From positions 1 through 64,000 of the forward strand of contig VBKI01000071.1 in the NCBI GenBank assembly GCA_005879535.1: a DNA stretch of 64,000 bases, in the 5' to 3' direction. The notes below the pieces were generated by a model. That model was not told the DNA's origin. It searched no databases and was given only the letters and a program-made list of their open reading frames with translations. This document shows, piece after piece, positions 61,705-64,000 of this stretch (the first letter of the stretch is position 1; the number at the start of each line of letters is the position of its first letter). A program made the translations under genes and the position numbers. This DNA is from Deltaproteobacteria bacterium (GTDB taxonomy: Bacteria; Myxococcota; Myxococcia; Myxococcales; 40CM-4-68-19).

Positions 61705-62211
61705 TCACTTTCCTGCGGGGATGAGCGAAGCTGTTGCGAGAGCAGCGAGATACAGGCCAAAGCCATAGACCGTGTGTGTGGCTAGGCTTTTCATGCTGTT
61801 GAAGAGAGGGGTTGCCGTCTTGGAGGATGCGATCCCTGCTCCCAGTGCCGGCTGCAAGATAAGCAATGGCGCTAACACCGTCACGATCCCAATGAGGAGC
61901 GCGGGAAGCAAAGACGGCGATCGGGCCCACTTCAAGCCGAACGTCGACAGCAGGAGAGCGGCGAACGTTATCCCAATCGAGTAGTGTGCACACCAGCCCA
62001 TCAGCACCTCGCCTCTCACGGGCGTTGCCCTGGCTATGCTCTCATGCATCCATTGCCGTCGGCGAAGGTGACCTATCCAGCGCCCCAGGAAAGCGAAATT
62101 CAAGGGCGGTATTCCAAACTGTCTAAGCAGAAAGGCCCATGCGTCCATCACCACTGTGGCGCCAACTCCGATCAGAATCGTGCGCAGGACGAATTCGACT
62201 TTCTCACTCAC
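61705..62211 (-). CDS. DUF2938 family membrane protein
   Basis: 168 residues with four predicted helices. The DUF2938 pattern is visible: LRTILIGVGATVVMDAWAFL, then RWIGHLRRRQWMHESIARAT, ending in HTVYGFGLYLAALATASL; HYSIGITFAALLLSTFGLKW lies between. Function is unknown. It lies inside the tRNA-repeat-bounded segment, downstream of the B12 operon and on the other strand. Confidence 0.82.
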   Translation of the reverse strand: MSEKVEFVLRTILIGVGATVVMDAWAFLLRQFGIPPLNFAFLGRWIGHLRRRQWMHESIARATPVRGEVLMGWCAHYSIGITFAALLLSTFGLKWARSPSLLPALLIGIVTVLAPLLILQPALGAGIASSKTATPLFNSMKSLATHTVYGFGLYLAALATASLIPAGK

Positions 62212-62526
62212 GGTAATTCCTTCGGAAGGCCATCAGCATCGACAAGTAACTTTCCCTCTGGGGCTGCGATAATCAAACGGTTTCCCGATGTCAGCCCTCG
62301 GTTGCGTGGAACACCGGGCTCGAACCGGCGACCTTCGCCTTGGCAACGAGGCAGCCCGCCATCCGCGATGATCAGTAGTTGCATTGACCAACGCAAGGCG
62401 GCCTCCTTGCTGCCGCCCATTGAGACTCTGCGCGAGGAAAACGCTACAGCCGTCGATCAGACAGTGGAACCGTTCGCCGGACGCATTCCCTCCTGCAGCG
62501 CTGTACGGGGCGCCAGGAGGATTCCA
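62212..62526. other. Intergenic stretch holding the second tRNA-Gly fragment
   Basis: 315 bases between the divergent DUF2938 and cytochrome genes. Apart from the tRNA fragment at 62308-62346 I see no gene. Frames crossing the fragment (for example reading LRGTPGSNRRPSPWQ on the plus strand) are translations of tRNA sequence and not proteins. Confidence 0.5.
62308..62346 (-). repeat. 3' fragment of tRNA-Gly(GCC), direct repeat copy 2
   Basis: Same 39-base core as 49983-50021, one mismatch (C for T, in the T loop region). It runs from the anticodon loop TTGCCAA through the T arm to GTTCC of the acceptor strand; then it diverges, so the acceptor end and CCA are lost. The 5' half is absent, as in copy 1. 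Confidence 0.75.
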
Positions 62527-63483
62527 ATGAAATCCGCGCTCGTCGGCTTGCTGATCGCCGGCTGTACGGGAAGTCTCGTTCGCGACACCAGCAGCGAGCC
62601 GTTTCCCACCACGCCCGACGAAGTCGCCCGCGGCAAGTACCTCGTCGATGCGGTCACTGCCTGCGGAGCGTGCCACACCGGCCGCGCCAGCGGCCTGCTC
62701 ACCGATCCCGAGGAGCCGCAGCGCTACCTCGCCGGCGGCAACACGCTCGAGGACGTCGGCAACTTCAAGCTCTACGTCCCGAACCTGACTTCGGACGCGG
62801 AGACCGGCCTGGGCAAGTGGTCCGACGATCGGATCTCGCGCGCCATCCGCGACGGCGTCGACGACGAAGGGACGCTGCTCTTCCCGGTGATGCCGTTCCT
62901 CAGCTACCAGCACATGTCCGACTCCGACGTGCGCGCGATCGTGGCCTACCTGCGCACGGTGCCGAAGGCGCGGCCGGACCGGCCTTGGTTCGATGGTGAC
63001 ATCCCCTTCATGGCCAGGTGGGCAATTCGGCTCGGCTTCGTACACCACGCGCCGGCCAGGAACGTGCCGATGCCCGATCGAAAGGACCGAGTCGCCTACG
63101 GAAAGTACGTCATGTATCTCGCCCACTGCGAAGAGTGCCACGCGCTCGGCAGCCGGGGGCCGAAAGGCGAGGACGATGACGCGTTCATGGGCGGTTCGGA
63201 CAAGCCGTTCACCACCCGGGGCGTCGGCAAGGTGTGGGCCACGAACCTGACGCCCGATCCGGAGTTCGGGATCGCGAAGTATGACGACGCGCGGGTGAAG
63301 GACGCGCTCCGCAAGGGCCTGCGCCTCGAGGACGGAAAGCCGATGGCGTTTCCGATGTCGAGCTACATTCCACACTTCGCGGCGATGACCGACGCGGATC
63401 TCGACGCGCTCATCGCGTACCTGCGGACGCTGCGGCAGGTGCACAAGCAGGTGCCGGCGCGCGAGCTCTCGTCTACGCCGTAA
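62527..63483 (+). CDS. Dihaem cytochrome c lipoprotein
   Basis: 318 residues, ATG behind CAGGAGGATTCCA. A lipoprotein signal (MKSALVGLLIAGC) is followed by two cytochrome c domains with haem motifs CGACH (about residue 48) and CEECH (about 200); methionines such as those in PVMPFLSYQHM and MAFPMSSYIPHF could be axial ligands. Such dihaem c-type proteins accept electrons from periplasmic dehydrogenases (alcohol, aldehyde or sugar). No dehydrogenase gene is in reach within the window, so the partner is unknown. Confidence 0.9.
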   Translation: MKSALVGLLIAGCTGSLVRDTSSEPFPTTPDEVARGKYLVDAVTACGACHTGRASGLLTDPEEPQRYLAGGNTLEDVGNFKLYVPNLTSDAETGLGKWSDDRISRAIRDGVDDEGTLLFPVMPFLSYQHMSDSDVRAIVAYLRTVPKARPDRPWFDGDIPFMARWAIRLGFVHHAPARNVPMPDRKDRVAYGKYVMYLAHCEECHALGSRGPKGEDDDAFMGGSDKPFTTRGVGKVWATNLTPDPEFGIAKYDDARVKDALRKGLRLEDGKPMAFPMSSYIPHFAAMTDADLDALIAYLRTLRQVHKQVPARELSSTP

Positions 63484-63580
63484 GCCTCAAGTCGAGGCGG
63501 CCCGGTCGTCTCCATGCGAGTCATCCAGACGGAGCGCGACGCGGTCGCTCGAGCTCATTCGCTACGCAAAAGGCGTCAAC

Positions 63581-63913
63581 GTGGGCGAGGTGCGTCGTCT
63601 TCTCGGGGTCACCGGCACGCGCCGGCCGGACCGCGCCGATGACGCGCTGGCCGAATTGATGCGGGACATGCTGGTGGATCGTGGGCCGTCGTCGGTGCCG
63701 GAGCGCGGGATTCCATATCTGAGCCACGAACGGTTTCCTTACAGGTGCTTCGAAGAAGCCCACCCGGAGCTGGTCCGGAGAGCCATGAGCATGTCGATCG
63801 CACGCGGCGTGGCGGATGTCGTCGAGCCGCTGCGGCAGGTTGCTCCGCGCAGGCTCGCAACGATCTTGAAACTCTGCGCGACGAAGGACGAGATTGAATC
63901 AGCCCAGAAATGA
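63581..63913 (+). CDS. Protein of unknown function
   Basis: 110 residues from a GTG; the frame is open a little further upstream (a protein-like LELIRYAKGVN precedes it), so the true start may be earlier or the gene may be 5'-truncated. It is helical and charged: ADDALAELMRDMLVDRG, CFEEAHPELVRRAMSMSIAR and APRRLATILKLCATKDE. No family is recognised and no signal or membrane segment is seen. Confidence 0.4.
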   Translation: MGEVRRLLGVTGTRRPDRADDALAELMRDMLVDRGPSSVPERGIPYLSHERFPYRCFEEAHPELVRRAMSMSIARGVADVVEPLRQVAPRRLATILKLCATKDEIESAQK

Positions 63914-64000
63914 TCGGGCCCGGCAGCTTTGACAGGCGCGCAGGCACACTAGGCCGCCGTTCGAGGAATCGGGCAAGAACCATACGCCCTTTCGCAGCAA

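Overview
The window is GC-rich (roughly two thirds G+C), densely coded DNA from a Gram-negative bacterium: it carries a TonB-dependent receptor, an RND efflux pump, lipoproteins, a Tat component and Tat/Sec substrates. Tandem KaiC-like ATPases, an orphan phosphotransferase Enzyme I, DUF2252, DUF899 and DUF2182 proteins and many extracytoplasmic lipoproteins suggest Myxococcota or a related deltaproteobacterial lineage. This assignment is inference from gene content; no rRNA or ribosomal protein is present to confirm it. One gene (28395-30323) looks acidobacterial in type and is less GC-rich than its surroundings.

Layout. 1-7044: peroxiredoxin end, VanX-like dipeptidase, DUF2252 protein, a cyclic-nucleotide-binding/FAD oxidoreductase fusion, an alpha/beta hydrolase and several small proteins ending in a DksA/TraR-type zinc finger. 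7051-14866: Enzyme I (ptsI), then a minus-strand operon of an unknown 157-residue protein, KaiC-like ATPases (one reading frame apparently broken) and a GAF/PAS histidine kinase, then Hsp20. 15055-24738: mostly stand-alone genes: AI-2E-type permease, DoxX, thioesterase, a divergent MFS/LysR pair with a palindrome between them, SDRs, DUF3455, EamA, and an ArsR/SDR pair with its own palindrome. 24950-50060 is accessory in character: aldo/keto reductase, cupins, ECF sigma factor, two epoxide hydrolase paralogues, an RND pump with DoxX, glyoxalase, thioesterase and hydrolases, interspersed with at least six truncated or frameshifted gene remnants and two recent in-frame tandem duplications.

50221-61083 is the clearest functional unit: a cobalamin riboswitch followed by an unbroken plus-strand operon, btuB - beta-propeller lipoprotein - cobT - cobS - cobC - btuF - btuC - btuD - cobO - cobU - cobQ, most genes overlapping by 1 to 4 bases. 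Together they would import corrinoids across both membranes, adenosylate them and complete the nucleotide loop. The lipoprotein after btuB is placed and built like the BtuG surface B12-binding proteins of gut Bacteroides. The whole unit lies between two direct repeats of the 3' part of a tRNA-Gly gene (49977-50021 and 62308-62346), which look like attachment-site remnants.

61084-64000: a long stretch with no convincing gene, a DUF2938 membrane protein, a dihaem cytochrome c lipoprotein and one unrecognised small protein.
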